Source: Lentilactobacillus rapi DSM 19907 = JCM 15042 (GTDB taxonomy: Bacteria; Bacillota; Bacilli; Lactobacillales; Lactobacillaceae). Taken from it: a DNA stretch of 41,753 bases. Of this stretch, positions 7,914 to 15,655 are shown piece by piece. Below the pieces are notes generated by a model. The model worked only from the letters and a program-made list of their open reading frames with translations, ran no database searches and was not told where the DNA came from. Where the stretch lies: NCBI RefSeq assembly GCF_001436255.1, contig NZ_AZEI01000085.1, positions 17,283 to 59,035 of the forward strand, in the 5' to 3' direction. The stretch's first letter is position 1; each line of letters opens with the position of its first letter. The position numbers and the translations under genes are program-made.

Positions 7914-7931
7914 TATCAGAACTCCTAGCGG

Positions 7932-8525
7932 TTAAAGTGAAAATGCGTTACTACGATCCAAAAGACGAACAATCATCTTGGTTAAAACACCACCAAAAAT
8001 GAAGGTTGAGATGTAACGAGTGACAAAGAGTGCCAACAATAGTGGAATGCCGAATTTGTTGTAGCCATTCTTAATCATGTCCCAGGCGAAGGTCACAACT
8101 ACGGTGGTGAAGATTGAGGCGTTCAAGCCAACCCAGTCGTAACGCTTGTAGCCCGTGAAGGCGAATCCAAGTTCGGAACCAATTCCTTGAACCAAGCCAG
8201 AGATAAAGGCACCGGCACCCCATTGGCCACCAAGAAAGACTTCAACGGCAGCACCGAGAAATTCACCAACAAAAGCGGATCCGAAAGTCCGAACCACAAA
8301 GCCAGTTAATGGGCCGGCCATACACCACAATCCCATTAAGAGATCATTGGCAAAGGGGGCAGCACCAATTGGCGTGAGTACAACGGTTAGCGCTGTATAG
8401 AGGAAACCAGCTCCCCAAAAAATAATTCCTGTAAAAATGGCAATCAAAGCAATTAGGATGATGTTACGAAGTGTCCATTTGCTTTGATGTTCCCGATTAG
8501 TAGCGGGTTGAGTCTTGTTATCCAT
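7932..8525 (-). CDS. ykoE: ECF transporter S component for thiamine precursor (YkoE)
   Basis: A 197-residue substrate-binding membrane subunit of the YkoE family, which takes up thiamine or its hydroxymethylpyrimidine precursor. It has a short polar N-terminus, then about five or six membrane helices with the family-like GPLTGFVVRTFGSAFVGE and WGAGAFISGLVQGIGSELGF stretches (from residues 71 and 102). The start is ATG 8525 with GGAGG 8 nt upstream. A longer reading from TTG 8540 would use the ribosome binding site as codons and is rejected. Ligand assignment is strongly supported by the TPP riboswitch and terminator upstream, and by its position as first gene of ykoEDC. Between terminator and gene lies about 120 nt of leader with a second weak GGTGA/TCACC hairpin. 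Confidence 0.93.
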   Translation of the reverse strand: MDNKTQPATNREHQSKWTLRNIILIALIAIFTGIIFWGAGFLYTALTVVLTPIGAAPFANDLLMGLWCMAGPLTGFVVRTFGSAFVGEFLGAAVEVFLGGQWGAGAFISGLVQGIGSELGFAFTGYKRYDWVGLNASIFTTVVVTFAWDMIKNGYNKFGIPLLLALFVTRYISTFIFGGVLTKMIVRLLDRSNAFSL

Positions 8526-8648
8526 GAATAATGCCTCCAATACGATATTTCACCCAATTATCTGGAGTGCCAAACGACTTGGTGTTGGCAAGAGGCGTCT
8601 GCTGGTGAGACCGGGTTTACTTGGTCACCGAAAACCATCAGAGCATTC

Positions 8649-8688
8649 AAAAAAGCCAGCGCAAAACTTGAAGTTTTACCCTGGCTGC
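8649..8688 (-). terminator. Riboswitch-controlled intrinsic terminator
   Basis: On the minus strand AGCCAGGGTAAAACTT pairs with AAGTTTTGCGCTGGCT and is followed by TTTTTT. It lies about 30 nt after the TPP aptamer and before ykoE, the normal position of the expression platform. Premature termination when TPP is bound is the expected mechanism. Confidence 0.9.
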
Positions 8689-8719
8689 GAAATTCATCTA
8701 TTGCAAATAATCCATTTGG

Positions 8720-8810
8720 ATACAACGGAAGTATGCTCCCTTCGCTGGTACTGACCAGATCAGGTTCGATGGGTTTTTCTCAGCCTTTAGGCACCCCAGA
8801 TAAGTTGTAT
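8720..8810 (-). ncRNA. TPP riboswitch (thi box)
   Basis: The minus strand carries the conserved TPP aptamer. P1 is ATACAAC (8810-8804) pairing with GTTGTAT (8726-8720). Then come GGGGTGCC, GGCTGAGA, ACCC, GAACCTGATCTGGTCAGTAC, CAGCGAAGGGA in the canonical order. The CUGAGA pyrimidine-binding loop and the GAACCUGAUCUGG and GCGAAGGGA pyrophosphate side are both intact. It controls ykoEDC. Confidence 0.97.
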
Positions 8811-8820
8811 GATTGAATTT

Positions 8821-8849
8821 AGTATACTAAATATAAAAGCAATTTACAA
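8821..8849 (-). promoter_or_regulatory. Promoter of the ykoEDC operon
   Basis: Minus strand -35 TTGTAA (8849-8844), 17-nt spacer, -10 TATACT (8826-8821). The predicted start of transcription falls just before helix P1 of the riboswitch, which supports the call. Confidence 0.8.
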
Positions 8850-8924
8850 ACTAATTCACGACATTGTAGAATGAATGTATGGAAACAACGAATGATCAAA
8901 CTGAAATAACAGGAGGAATTGGCG

Positions 8925-9731
8925 TTGGTTAAAGTGATTGCAAGCGACATGGACGGCACGTTTTTAAATGATGAGGGTACCTTCGATGAGAAGGCGTTTC
9001 AAGCTCAACTTGATGAAATGAAAAAGCAGGGGTTGCACTTTGTTTCGGCAAGCAGCAATCAGTATCAACACCTGCTTGAATTGTTTAAAAACGTTTCTGG
9101 ACCGATTTCGTATATTTGTAACAATGGGGCGTTGGTCGTCGATGAACGCGGCGTGATTGTGACCGAAGAAATTATTGACCATCTCGTTTTAAGAAAAGCA
9201 CTCGAGTACCTCGAATCCGAATCACTTTATGCGGGCGCCGAAATTATTTTAGTGGGCAGAAACGGCACCTATTGTAACTTGCCGGCTGATTCAAAACGCT
9301 TTAAGGCTTCCCAGTATTTTTACGAAAACATGCAGTCGATGCGTGATTTAAAATTGGTGTTTGATTCAATTTACAAGCTTGATATCACTTGGGAAGCTGG
9401 TGGGGTCGTTAAACGCCAAGATGAGTTTAACCACAAATTTAGCGGCCAACTTGCGGCCACGTCTTCTGGCATGAATGGGCTGGACGTCATGGTCGACGGC
9501 GTCAGCAAGCTTAGCGGCCTCCAGATCCTGTTGGCTGATTGGAATCTGTCGTTTGAGGACGTTGCCGCATTTGGTGATAACGGCAATGACTTTGAAATGA
9601 TTGATGCGGCTGGCGAGGGCTATGCGATGAAAAATAGCGCTGAAGACTTGTTATCCCGGGTTAATTCAGTTACGGATGAAACCAACGAGGATCAAGGCGT
9701 CCAAAAGCAGATTGCCAAATATTTAGGCTAG
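8925..9731 (+). CDS. HAD-superfamily hydrolase, Cof/sugar-phosphatase type
   Basis: A 268-residue Cof-type phosphatase with a large C2-type cap. Motif I is DMDGTF with nucleophile D8 and acid/base D10. Motif II is the serine of SASSNQ (41-46). Motif III is K195 in VSKLSGLQ. Motif IV is GDNGNDFEM with D218 and D222 for magnesium. Such enzymes dephosphorylate sugar phosphates or related small molecules; the substrate is not predictable. The start is TTG 8925, 7 nt after AGGAGGA (8911-8917); the in-frame TTG at 8919 touches the ribosome binding site and is unlikely. It is divergent from ykoEDC. Its 3' end overlaps the convergent amidase gene by nine bases. Confidence 0.92.
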   Translation: MVKVIASDMDGTFLNDEGTFDEKAFQAQLDEMKKQGLHFVSASSNQYQHLLELFKNVSGPISYICNNGALVVDERGVIVTEEIIDHLVLRKALEYLESESLYAGAEIILVGRNGTYCNLPADSKRFKASQYFYENMQSMRDLKLVFDSIYKLDITWEAGGVVKRQDEFNHKFSGQLAATSSGMNGLDVMVDGVSKLSGLQILLADWNLSFEDVAAFGDNGNDFEMIDAAGEGYAMKNSAEDLLSRVNSVTDETNEDQGVQKQIAKYLG

Positions 9732-10661
9732 AAATTTGGCCGTGTTGGGATAATTGGCAATGAGTTGTGGCAGCGAAAAGCTGAAAACTTGGGTGTCATC
9801 ATGATATTTAAAAAAATAAGTCTGACTGGTTGAATCCAAGATTGAAATGTAGTGGGTGTAATTAAAGTTGGGATGGTCATTCATTGTCTGTTGATAAGGG
9901 ATGGCAACCGCGTTTAAGACGTTAAACAGGCGATTCCGGGCTACAAACTGATTTGGCGCCGGCGAATTCCCGAGCTTAACGATTGCCGCTTCGAGGAATC
10001 GCGAAGTTGGCGTGTTGGTGGCTGCGGGAATTTGCTGATTCAAGACAAGACGTCGGGATTGCTGGACTAAGCTTTCTTTATTTGAGGATCCATTTAGTTC
10101 TTTGGCAAGCCGCCACATGTGTTCGGGATAAGTTGGCGAATTGGTCAGGACACCGATGGAATCGGCAATAATTTCCATACCATTTTGAGTTGGTTCAATA
10201 ATTAATGTTTGCCCAGTTTGGTCGGTCAAAATCCAGTGAAACGCAAAGACTTCTTGGCCCGCAAGCCAATCTTTGCCAATCAGGGCAACGGCTGGAAGCT
10301 CATTTTTCACGGCTTCGATTGAATCATGTTCGCCAAGGACCCAAGGCAAGAAGTCCTGTGGGGTGAGGTTCAACTTTTCTGGGACTTCATTGGCCAGATA
10401 GTGGGCTTTGAGTGGAAACATGAGCTCAGCGCAACTTAGGCCGGCAATGTTAACGCCATCGGCCATCAAAATGTCGGTGCGGCTTTCATGACGGCCACCG
10501 CCAACGTACGGGTATTTGAGTGGTCGCTTGCCAGCGAGTGCAGTTTGGTAACTGGTTTGATTGATGAGAGTTGGATGCCACTTGGCCTCTACCGGGAAAT
10601 CCATGGTGCGGCCGAGAAGCACATGATGATTATTTGATTGAATGGTTAGGCTGGTGCACAT
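9723..10661 (-). CDS. Linear amide C-N hydrolase (choloylglycine hydrolase/penicillin V acylase family)
   Basis: A 312-residue Ntn hydrolase whose catalytic nucleophile is Cys2, exposed after removal of Met1. Family residues visible are R18 and D21 (GRTMDF), N174 (LTNSP) and R221 (TPTSRF). The position equivalent to Asn82 of the clostridial bile salt hydrolase falls in a region reading LSCAELMF, without the usual LNxP-type asparagine. The substrate could therefore be an N-acyl compound other than conjugated bile salts, for example penicillin V or an acyl-homoserine lactone; this is inference. It is cytoplasmic, with no signal peptide. The start is ATG 10661 with Cys directly second. It is convergent with the HAD phosphatase gene. 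Confidence 0.9.
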   Translation of the reverse strand: MCTSLTIQSNNHHVLLGRTMDFPVEAKWHPTLINQTSYQTALAGKRPLKYPYVGGGRHESRTDILMADGVNIAGLSCAELMFPLKAHYLANEVPEKLNLTPQDFLPWVLGEHDSIEAVKNELPAVALIGKDWLAGQEVFAFHWILTDQTGQTLIIEPTQNGMEIIADSIGVLTNSPTYPEHMWRLAKELNGSSNKESLVQQSRRLVLNQQIPAATNTPTSRFLEAAIVKLGNSPAPNQFVARNRLFNVLNAVAIPYQQTMNDHPNFNYTHYISILDSTSQTYFFKYHDDTQVFSFSLPQLIANYPNTAKFLA

Positions 10662-10741
10662 GTGAGGTCACCTCGATGAGTTTTCGAAATGGATGAATGT
10701 CAGTTAAGAATGTTAGAATGGATTTAGTTTCAAGTTTAGAG

Positions 10742-10862
10742 TCGGACTGTTTCATCAAGCGATCATTGGCGTATACGCACCTACTGAAAAAATTCCAAAA
10801 CCGGGAATTTTCTTCAAAGAAGACTTACACTCCGATTGTTAACCGCTTGTTTTCGCACTCTT
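10742..10862 (-). repeat. Degenerate hairpin repeat unit
   Basis: A single unit in minus orientation with recognisable landmarks: GGACTGTTTC for GGACAGCTGC, GCACCT, AAATTCCAAAACCGGGAATTT as inner arm, AGACTTACACTCCGATTGTTAACCGC, then GCACTC for GCTCACT. Outer pairing is mostly lost. It lies 48 nt upstream of the 10910 start codon, the same relative position and orientation as array 2 has to its gene. The rest of 10662-10909 shows no gene. Confidence 0.8.
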
Positions 10863-10909
10863 AATTAGTGTAAACTAAACTCAATAACAAGTAAAAAGGG
10901 GAATCAGTT

Positions 10910-11551
10910 ATGAAATCCGCCTGGAATTTGATTGGTATGGGGCTTTGGCTCATCTTGATTGTTTATTTGGTTTGGATGATCCACGATATGCGGGCCCGCC
11001 GGTTGAAATTAATTGTGACAACTAAAAAAAGCTTCACTTGGAAAAACTTTAGCATCTCCTGCGGCGAAATTGTCGTCTTTCTGTTGGCCATTTGGGGGAT
11101 GTCGTACGCGACATTTTTCCAAGATGTTGCCAAAATGGATCAAAGTCGGGTGACGACCAGTTACGAGTACAAGCCATTGATCATCCAATACAAGAACGAT
11201 CAATCGGACTACGTGCAAGTGCAAAATGGTTCCGGCCGAAATCCTGTTCAAAACTATACATACTACGTGGAAGGCGGTAAATATCAAGTTAACAGCTTAA
11301 ACGCGACGGTGGTTTATGGCAAGAGCAACCTGAACCTGCAAGCTGAAACCTACAAGTGGAACAAGGAGTGGTTGAATCATCTGGACGATCGCTACCAACA
11401 TGCTTGGGTCGCAACCGTTACAGCCACTTATAAGAAAAACTGGTTTAACGGAATCGGCCTGCATGCCGGTCGCCAAGCCAACCGATTTAGTTTGATCCGA
11501 ATTCCAGATCGGTCATTTATGGAAGTTCAGAATACAAAGACAAACGGGTAG
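10910..11551 (+). CDS. Two-TM protein of unknown function (possibly LVIS_2131 family)
   Basis: A 213-residue membrane protein with a TM helix at about residues 6-26, a short basic cytoplasmic loop (MRARRLKL), a second TM at about 50-70, then an extracytoplasmic domain of about 140 residues. That domain is rich in beta-strand and aromatic residues (YNYTYYVEGG-like stretches, with several Y, N and Q). No cysteine pairs or enzyme motifs are visible. From memory it resembles the lactobacillar LVIS_2131 family, which has no known function; I am not certain of that name. The start is ATG 10910 behind AAGGGGAA. It is single, with a terminator downstream. Confidence 0.75.
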   Translation: MKSAWNLIGMGLWLILIVYLVWMIHDMRARRLKLIVTTKKSFTWKNFSISCGEIVVFLLAIWGMSYATFFQDVAKMDQSRVTTSYEYKPLIIQYKNDQSDYVQVQNGSGRNPVQNYTYYVEGGKYQVNSLNATVVYGKSNLNLQAETYKWNKEWLNHLDDRYQHAWVATVTATYKKNWFNGIGLHAGRQANRFSLIRIPDRSFMEVQNTKTNG

Positions 11552-11621
11552 CATTGGCGCTTCTTTCCAATAAGAAGCTCGGAATACCCAGCTGTTGGGT
11601 TCAATCAAATTAATCAGAATT

Positions 11622-11659
11622 AAAAGCCACGACAACTACCGCTGCCGTGGCTTTCTTTG
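11622..11659 (+). terminator. Bidirectional intrinsic terminator
   Basis: AAAAGCCACG pairs with CGTGGCTTT, with an inner CAxxxxxCGCTG portion, followed by CTTT. On the minus strand the same hairpin is followed by TTTTAATT. It can serve both 10910-11551 and the leftward operon ending at 11692. Confidence 0.8.
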
Positions 11660-11691
11660 GTATTCAAACAAGTTTCGATTTTCCCACCAAT

Positions 11692-13572
11692 TTAGTTCAT
11701 ATCCACCTTATCGGCTGTTTTGAGGCCCAGGACACTTGCCGCAATCTTATCAGCTGTCTGGAGGTTGATATCGTTGACTCCCGGACGGGGGCTGGCGTTT
11801 GTGGCGAACCTTAATCCTTCCAAGGGCACACCCCAAATATACACGTTGGGCTGTTTGGCACCACCTTTATTAATTAGCTGATCGGAGTCTGGCTGGACAT
11901 CAACTGCTGCCAGACCGACATCTTGGTCGTTGACCTTGAGGGTTTTGGTGCGCGCCAATTGATTGTCAACTAAGTTCTCCAATAAAGGATTGGCTGTAAT
12001 CGTCAAGTCGGGTTTTGGTACTCTGGCTTCAAGGACCGCGGCGGATTTGTACACATCTGTGTTCCGTTTTGGCGAAGCTGTGACGTACCAGCCATTCTGT
12101 GTTTTTAACTCCATCTCAGGAGCTAAAATTGTGACCAAGCCGCTGCGGATCAGAGCGGATAATTGTTCACTCCGCAAAACGGGGGCACCAACTGATAAGA
12201 AACTGATGATTGAGGTAAATTCACCTAGGAATTTGTTCACGTAATCTTCGTTTGAGAATCGATCCTCCGCGATAATCTTTCTGAAAACTGGCCGGAAATC
12301 GCGCAATAGTTCAAGCGCCGAGGATGTTGGGCCGGTTTTAGATCCCGCTTCAGCATCTGGAATGACTCGGCTGAGCCAGTTGATTAATACAGATTGGTAA
12401 TCTTCAGTGCCAATTACTTGCACATCTTTAAAGGGGTTAACAATGTAGTCCCAGTCAAAGATATCTTCTTCTTGAAAGCCGAACGCAGCCAGCACGGCCG
12501 GTCGATTGTCAGAGTTGATGAACCGGTCTTTGAAATCAGTGGCACTCTTGTATGGGAACTTGTCGCGAATGAGCAGACTGTAATAAACCAAGTCGAGGTC
12601 GAGCTTCAATAATCGCATGAATTCCGCAAAGGGGAGTTTGCCGTCAACGGAAACTTGATCCATGTTCGCCGCCGTTAAAAAGACTGGCTGAGCTTGTTCA
12701 CCGTAGCCCTTTTCACTGATTGCCTTTGGATAATAAGGGATCCCCCGCTGAGAACCTGCGACAATTCGAGGTTCCCTGCCAGTTGGTTGGTAGGATAAGC
12801 TGCCATCATCATTTTTCATATAGGTCCCACCACGGCCAAGGGTCAATTCAGACACGTAGTCGTAAAAGCTTAACCCAAGCCCGCGGATGATGACTGGTTC
12901 ACCAGCAGGGATGTCGTTGAGGTTAGCGTCCCCGGGGTGCGTTGGGGAGATGTAGGTTAATTTGTTCCGTTGGGCATAGGTTGCCAGCTGCTGCTCCTCG
13001 TCGTTGAGGTAGTTGTCTTGCTGGCCCAGACTCATGACCACTTTATCAAAAGCATATTGATGATCATCCGTCTTCAATGTAATCCGTTGGTTCGCATTGT
13101 ATTGCAAATCCACAATTTCCGCCTTTTCAACGGTGACGGTTGATTCAATTGGGCACTGATTCATCAGTTCACTGTAGAACCACCTGATGTAGGCGCCATA
13201 CAGAACACGAGGGGCATAATCCCGGCCGCCTAAATTACCAGCGGCTGCCTTGATTTCGCTTGGGTAGTCATTGGCAGTTAAGTAGTCCTGTGCCTCAGCA
13301 CTGGCAGCCCACTCAAAAAGCGATGGGCCATCATAGACTTTGCTGGTCATATTAACCGAAGCGTCTGTGAAGAGGGTGATTTGGTCGGCAGGGGTGTTCA
13401 TGATTAAGCCGTCCCACTGATCTTTGCGCCAAATTCGACCGCCGATTCCGTATGGATCAAAAAGCGTGATCGTCAGGTTTTCTGGCTGGTCAGCGTTATA
13501 TTTGAATTGATTTAGTAGTTGGGACGTTAATATTACCCCACGTGGTCCCGCACCAATGATTCCAACGTTCAT
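11692..13572 (-). CDS. FAD/NAD(P)-binding oxidoreductase-like protein
   Basis: A 626-residue protein of the FAD-NAD(P)-binding family, many of which are annotated only as hypothetical. The N-terminal dinucleotide fold shows GIIGAGPRG (residues 4-12). A second glycine-rich site is RGLGLSFYD near residue 230, and the C-terminal region carries NVYIWGVPLEGLRF and ASPRPGVND, which look like the closing FAD-contact segment. It is cytoplasmic. The reaction is unknown; some relatives are N-hydroxylating monooxygenase-like. The start is ATG 13572 with AGGAG upstream. It is the last gene of the operon nnrE, VanX-like dipeptidase, this gene, with 25 nt separating it from the dipeptidase stop. Confidence 0.85.
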   Translation of the reverse strand: MNVGIIGAGPRGVILTSQLLNQFKYNADQPENLTITLFDPYGIGGRIWRKDQWDGLIMNTPADQITLFTDASVNMTSKVYDGPSLFEWAASAEAQDYLTANDYPSEIKAAAGNLGGRDYAPRVLYGAYIRWFYSELMNQCPIESTVTVEKAEIVDLQYNANQRITLKTDDHQYAFDKVVMSLGQQDNYLNDEEQQLATYAQRNKLTYISPTHPGDANLNDIPAGEPVIIRGLGLSFYDYVSELTLGRGGTYMKNDDGSLSYQPTGREPRIVAGSQRGIPYYPKAISEKGYGEQAQPVFLTAANMDQVSVDGKLPFAEFMRLLKLDLDLVYYSLLIRDKFPYKSATDFKDRFINSDNRPAVLAAFGFQEEDIFDWDYIVNPFKDVQVIGTEDYQSVLINWLSRVIPDAEAGSKTGPTSSALELLRDFRPVFRKIIAEDRFSNEDYVNKFLGEFTSIISFLSVGAPVLRSEQLSALIRSGLVTILAPEMELKTQNGWYVTASPKRNTDVYKSAAVLEARVPKPDLTITANPLLENLVDNQLARTKTLKVNDQDVGLAAVDVQPDSDQLINKGGAKQPNVYIWGVPLEGLRFATNASPRPGVNDINLQTADKIAASVLGLKTADKVDMN

Positions 13573-13597
13573 ATTCCTTACTCCTAGTTTCTATATA

Positions 13598-14161
13598 TTA
13601 GTAATCCTTCGGGTCAACTTCTAACGGACCAAATTTGTCCGCATCCGTGTCCCGGAAGTCCCACCATTCATTTTCGTAGCCGTTAAAACCTGCAGCTGTC
13701 ATTGCATCATTTAAAATGTCGTAGTTCTTTTGGGCAGCTGGAGTCCATGAATCGTACTCGCTGCGTTTTGCCAAGCCGGTAAAATCATCGAATGGGGTTG
13801 GCATTTCCAAGTTGTGACCGTCCATGTCAGTCAAAGTGAGGTCAAAGGTGACGCCCTTTTGATGACTAAAATTTGGATCAGGTTCAGCGACCCAAATTGG
13901 ATCTGGATAAACTTCGAATAGCTTGCGTTGGGCGTAAGTCGGGCGATAAGCGTCCCAAATTCGGAGCCGGTAACCCTGCTTTTTGAGGGCGTTACTAGCT
14001 GCCGCCAACTTGGTTACTGTATCAATCCGTGAAATTGCCTGATCAAAGTCATACACCACTTGATGGGTGAAGTTGTCCGTGGTTGCGTATTTCAAATCAA
14101 CAATAATATCTGGGTCAACATCGTGCACGTTAACGTATCCTTGATCCTTTTTGCCTGCCAT
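13598..14161 (-). CDS. VanX-like D-Ala-D-Ala dipeptidase (peptidase M15D)
   Basis: A 187-residue zinc dipeptidase that would split D-Ala-D-Ala, linked to peptidoglycan recycling. Family motifs visible are DAYRP with the conserved R73, SHQKGVTFD with zinc ligands H100 and D107, and the C-terminal block NEWWDF, where E165 is the catalytic glutamate. The position three after that glutamate is normally the third zinc ligand histidine (EWWH in VanX). Here it is D168, so zinc may be held by two aspartates and one histidine, or activity may be altered. There is no signal peptide, so it is cytoplasmic. The start is ATG 14161 with GGAGGT 6 nt upstream. It is the middle gene of a three-gene operon. Confidence 0.88.
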   Translation of the reverse strand: MAGKKDQGYVNVHDVDPDIIVDLKYATTDNFTHQVVYDFDQAISRIDTVTKLAAASNALKKQGYRLRIWDAYRPTYAQRKLFEVYPDPIWVAEPDPNFSHQKGVTFDLTLTDMDGHNLEMPTPFDDFTGLAKRSEYDSWTPAAQKNYDILNDAMTAAGFNGYENEWWDFRDTDADKFGPLEVDPKDY

Positions 14162-14219
14162 GATGGCACCTCCTGGTATGTTCAGCGCTAAACAAGTTAC
14201 TCCTATAATAAGTTAATAT

Positions 14220-14867
14220 TTATTCATTATCAAATGTGTTGCCCTTGTAAATGCCAATGTCATCAATAAATAATTTGCCAACGTACGGTTGGGCGGTTGG
14301 CTTAACCATCCCTGCTTTGACGTAGGCAATTGTCGAGGTCGAATCTGCTTTGATAGCTGTGCCCATTACTTCGCCGGTATCGCCGTTTAAGCCTGAGGGG
14401 ATGTCAATGGCGTGGATCTTTGCCGTTGAAGCGTTGGCCTTGTCGATCACCGTCGCAAAGTCACCCCCAACATTGCGAGAAAGACCGCTGCCGAATAACG
14501 CGTCGACCAAGGTCGTGTATTTGTTGAAATCGGCGTTCATAAAAGTCTTGGGGATTTGATAATAGTCGCAAATTTTTTGTTGGCTGACGTGATCTTCGCT
14601 GGCATGATCGGGATTGCCAACCGTGAGGATCGATACATCGTAACCGTGAGTGCAGAGCAGGCGGGCCACGACCAAACCGTCGCCGCCGTTATTGCCTGTC
14701 CCGGCAAGGATCAAGACCTTATTTAAATCAAGATCCGAGTTGTTGCGCATATCATCATATATTTTAAGCCCAGCTCGTTCCATGAGGACCATGGAAGGGA
14801 TGCCGATTTGGTTAATGGTTTTGTCATCTAATTGCCGTGATTCTTCAACTGAAATTGTTTGTATCAT
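14220..14867 (-). CDS. nnrE: NAD(P)HX epimerase
   Basis: A 215-residue YjeF_N-domain protein that epimerises R- and S-NAD(P)HX, the damaged hydrated forms of NAD(P)H, so that the partner dehydratase can repair them. Landmarks are GTGNNGGDG (56-64), DALFGSGLSR (122-131) and DIPSGLNGDTG starting at D155, which includes the potassium-binding region. The usual ADP-dependent dehydratase domain (NnrD) is not fused here. The start is ATG 14867 with AGGAGG at 14882-14877; a longer TTG start at 14891 would lie within the hairpin array. It is the first gene of a leftward operon with the VanX-like dipeptidase and FAD protein. Confidence 0.93.
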   Translation of the reverse strand: MIQTISVEESRQLDDKTINQIGIPSMVLMERAGLKIYDDMRNNSDLDLNKVLILAGTGNNGGDGLVVARLLCTHGYDVSILTVGNPDHASEDHVSQQKICDYYQIPKTFMNADFNKYTTLVDALFGSGLSRNVGGDFATVIDKANASTAKIHAIDIPSGLNGDTGEVMGTAIKADSTSTIAYVKAGMVKPTAQPYVGKLFIDDIGIYKGNTFDNE

Positions 14868-14876
14868 GAATAAATG

Positions 14877-14882
14877 CCTCCT
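14877..14882 (-). promoter_or_regulatory. Ribosome binding site of nnrE, at the repeat edge
   Basis: Minus strand AGGAGG within TTTAGGAGG, 9 nt before ATG 14867 and eight bases from the first conserved base (AAGTGAGCGG) of array 3. Its surroundings match the unit junction that elsewhere reads TTAGGACAGC. Confidence 0.75.
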
Positions 14883-14890
14883 AAATGTCA

Positions 14891-15133
14891 AAGTGAGCGG
14901 ATCAAAGCGGTTAGAGATCGGAGTGTAAGTCTCCTCGAACGGAAATTCCGGTTTTGGGAATTTTTGTTCGAGGTGCTTACATGCAGATCTCTGCTTTGAG
15001 GAGCTGTCCTAATAAGTGAGCTAAGTAAAGCGGTTAGAAACCGGAACCTAAGTCTCCTTTCGCAGAAATCCCCGATTCTGGGATTTTTGCTAAAGGTGCG
15101 TAGGTGGAAGTTTTGCTTTACGCGGCTGTCCTA
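14891..15133 (+). repeat. Hairpin repeat array 3 (two units)
   Basis: Units at 14891-15012 and 15014-15133. The first has stems AAAGC/GCTTT, GAGATC/GATCTC, GTGTAAG/CTTACAT and a CTCGAAC/GTTCGAG inner arm, the same subtype as the first units of arrays 1 and 4. The second has GTAAAGC/GCTTTAC outer stems and a CCTTTCGCA inner arm, but weakened pairing (GCGTAGG opposite CCTAAG). The array fills most of 14868-15274. The remaining 140 nt hold the probable promoter of the next gene, with no other feature visible. Confidence 0.95.
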
Positions 15134-15274
15134 GAATCAAAACATTATTCATGTATATGTTCATCTAAATGGGAGGGAAATGCAAGCAATAAACCGTTGC
15201 GCAAAATAATGTTACTATATAGAGTGCGTGAGTAAATGGATGGTGATCATCCAAATTTCAAATGAGGTGAGACA

Positions 15275-15604
15275 ATGTCACTGGATTATCCAGAAAATAT
15301 GCATGAATTCGAAGATAAATTTGCAATCGAAAAAGCCCGTCACCCGGAAACAACCAGGGAAGGGCTGATGAAACAAGTGATTGAGGATGCGTTCCAAGGT
15401 TACTTAGATGAAGCCGAGGAAGGGCATTACGATACTGGCAAGTTAGTCGGCAAAGAGATCGAAGTTTACGGATTGAAGAAGGAGTTACTCAAAAAGATCA
15501 AGCCAATCGGTGATTCCTTTGAAGCCGATTTTCAAAAAGACGGTAATCAATTAATGTGGTATTTGGAAGACCAAGCTGATCGCGTAGCCCGCGAATTTTC
15601 ATAA
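15275..15604 (+). CDS. Hypothetical acidic helical protein
   Basis: A 109-residue soluble protein, unrecognised. It is rich in Glu, Asp and Lys and mostly helical by inspection. It has a short central turn (EEGHYDTGKLVGKEIEVYG, about residues 48-66) that could be a beta-hairpin, and a C-terminal helix ending ADRVAREFS. There are no cysteines, membrane segments or known motifs. The start is ATG 15275 after AGGTGAG. It stands alone between hairpin array 3 and the tRNA-Arg gene, and its stop lies only 10 nt before the tRNA -35 element. Coding is supported by a clear ribosome binding site and sensible amino-acid usage. Confidence 0.75.
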   Translation: MSLDYPENMHEFEDKFAIEKARHPETTREGLMKQVIEDAFQGYLDEAEEGHYDTGKLVGKEIEVYGLKKELLKKIKPIGDSFEADFQKDGNQLMWYLEDQADRVAREFS

Positions 15605-15613
15605 ACTCGGTGC

Positions 15614-15642
15614 TTGTATTAATATTCAAAATTCGCTATAAT
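15614..15642 (+). promoter_or_regulatory. Promoter of the tRNA-Arg gene
   Basis: -35 TTGTAT (15614-15619), 17-nt spacer, perfect -10 TATAAT (15637-15642). The predicted start is a few bases before the mature tRNA 5' end. Confidence 0.75.
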
Positions 15643-15655
15643 AATATGATGTAAG

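Noticed and set aside
8515-8754. 79-residue plus-strand ORF
   Set aside because: It lies on the antisense of the ykoE leader, its terminator and the TPP riboswitch, and has no ribosome binding site.
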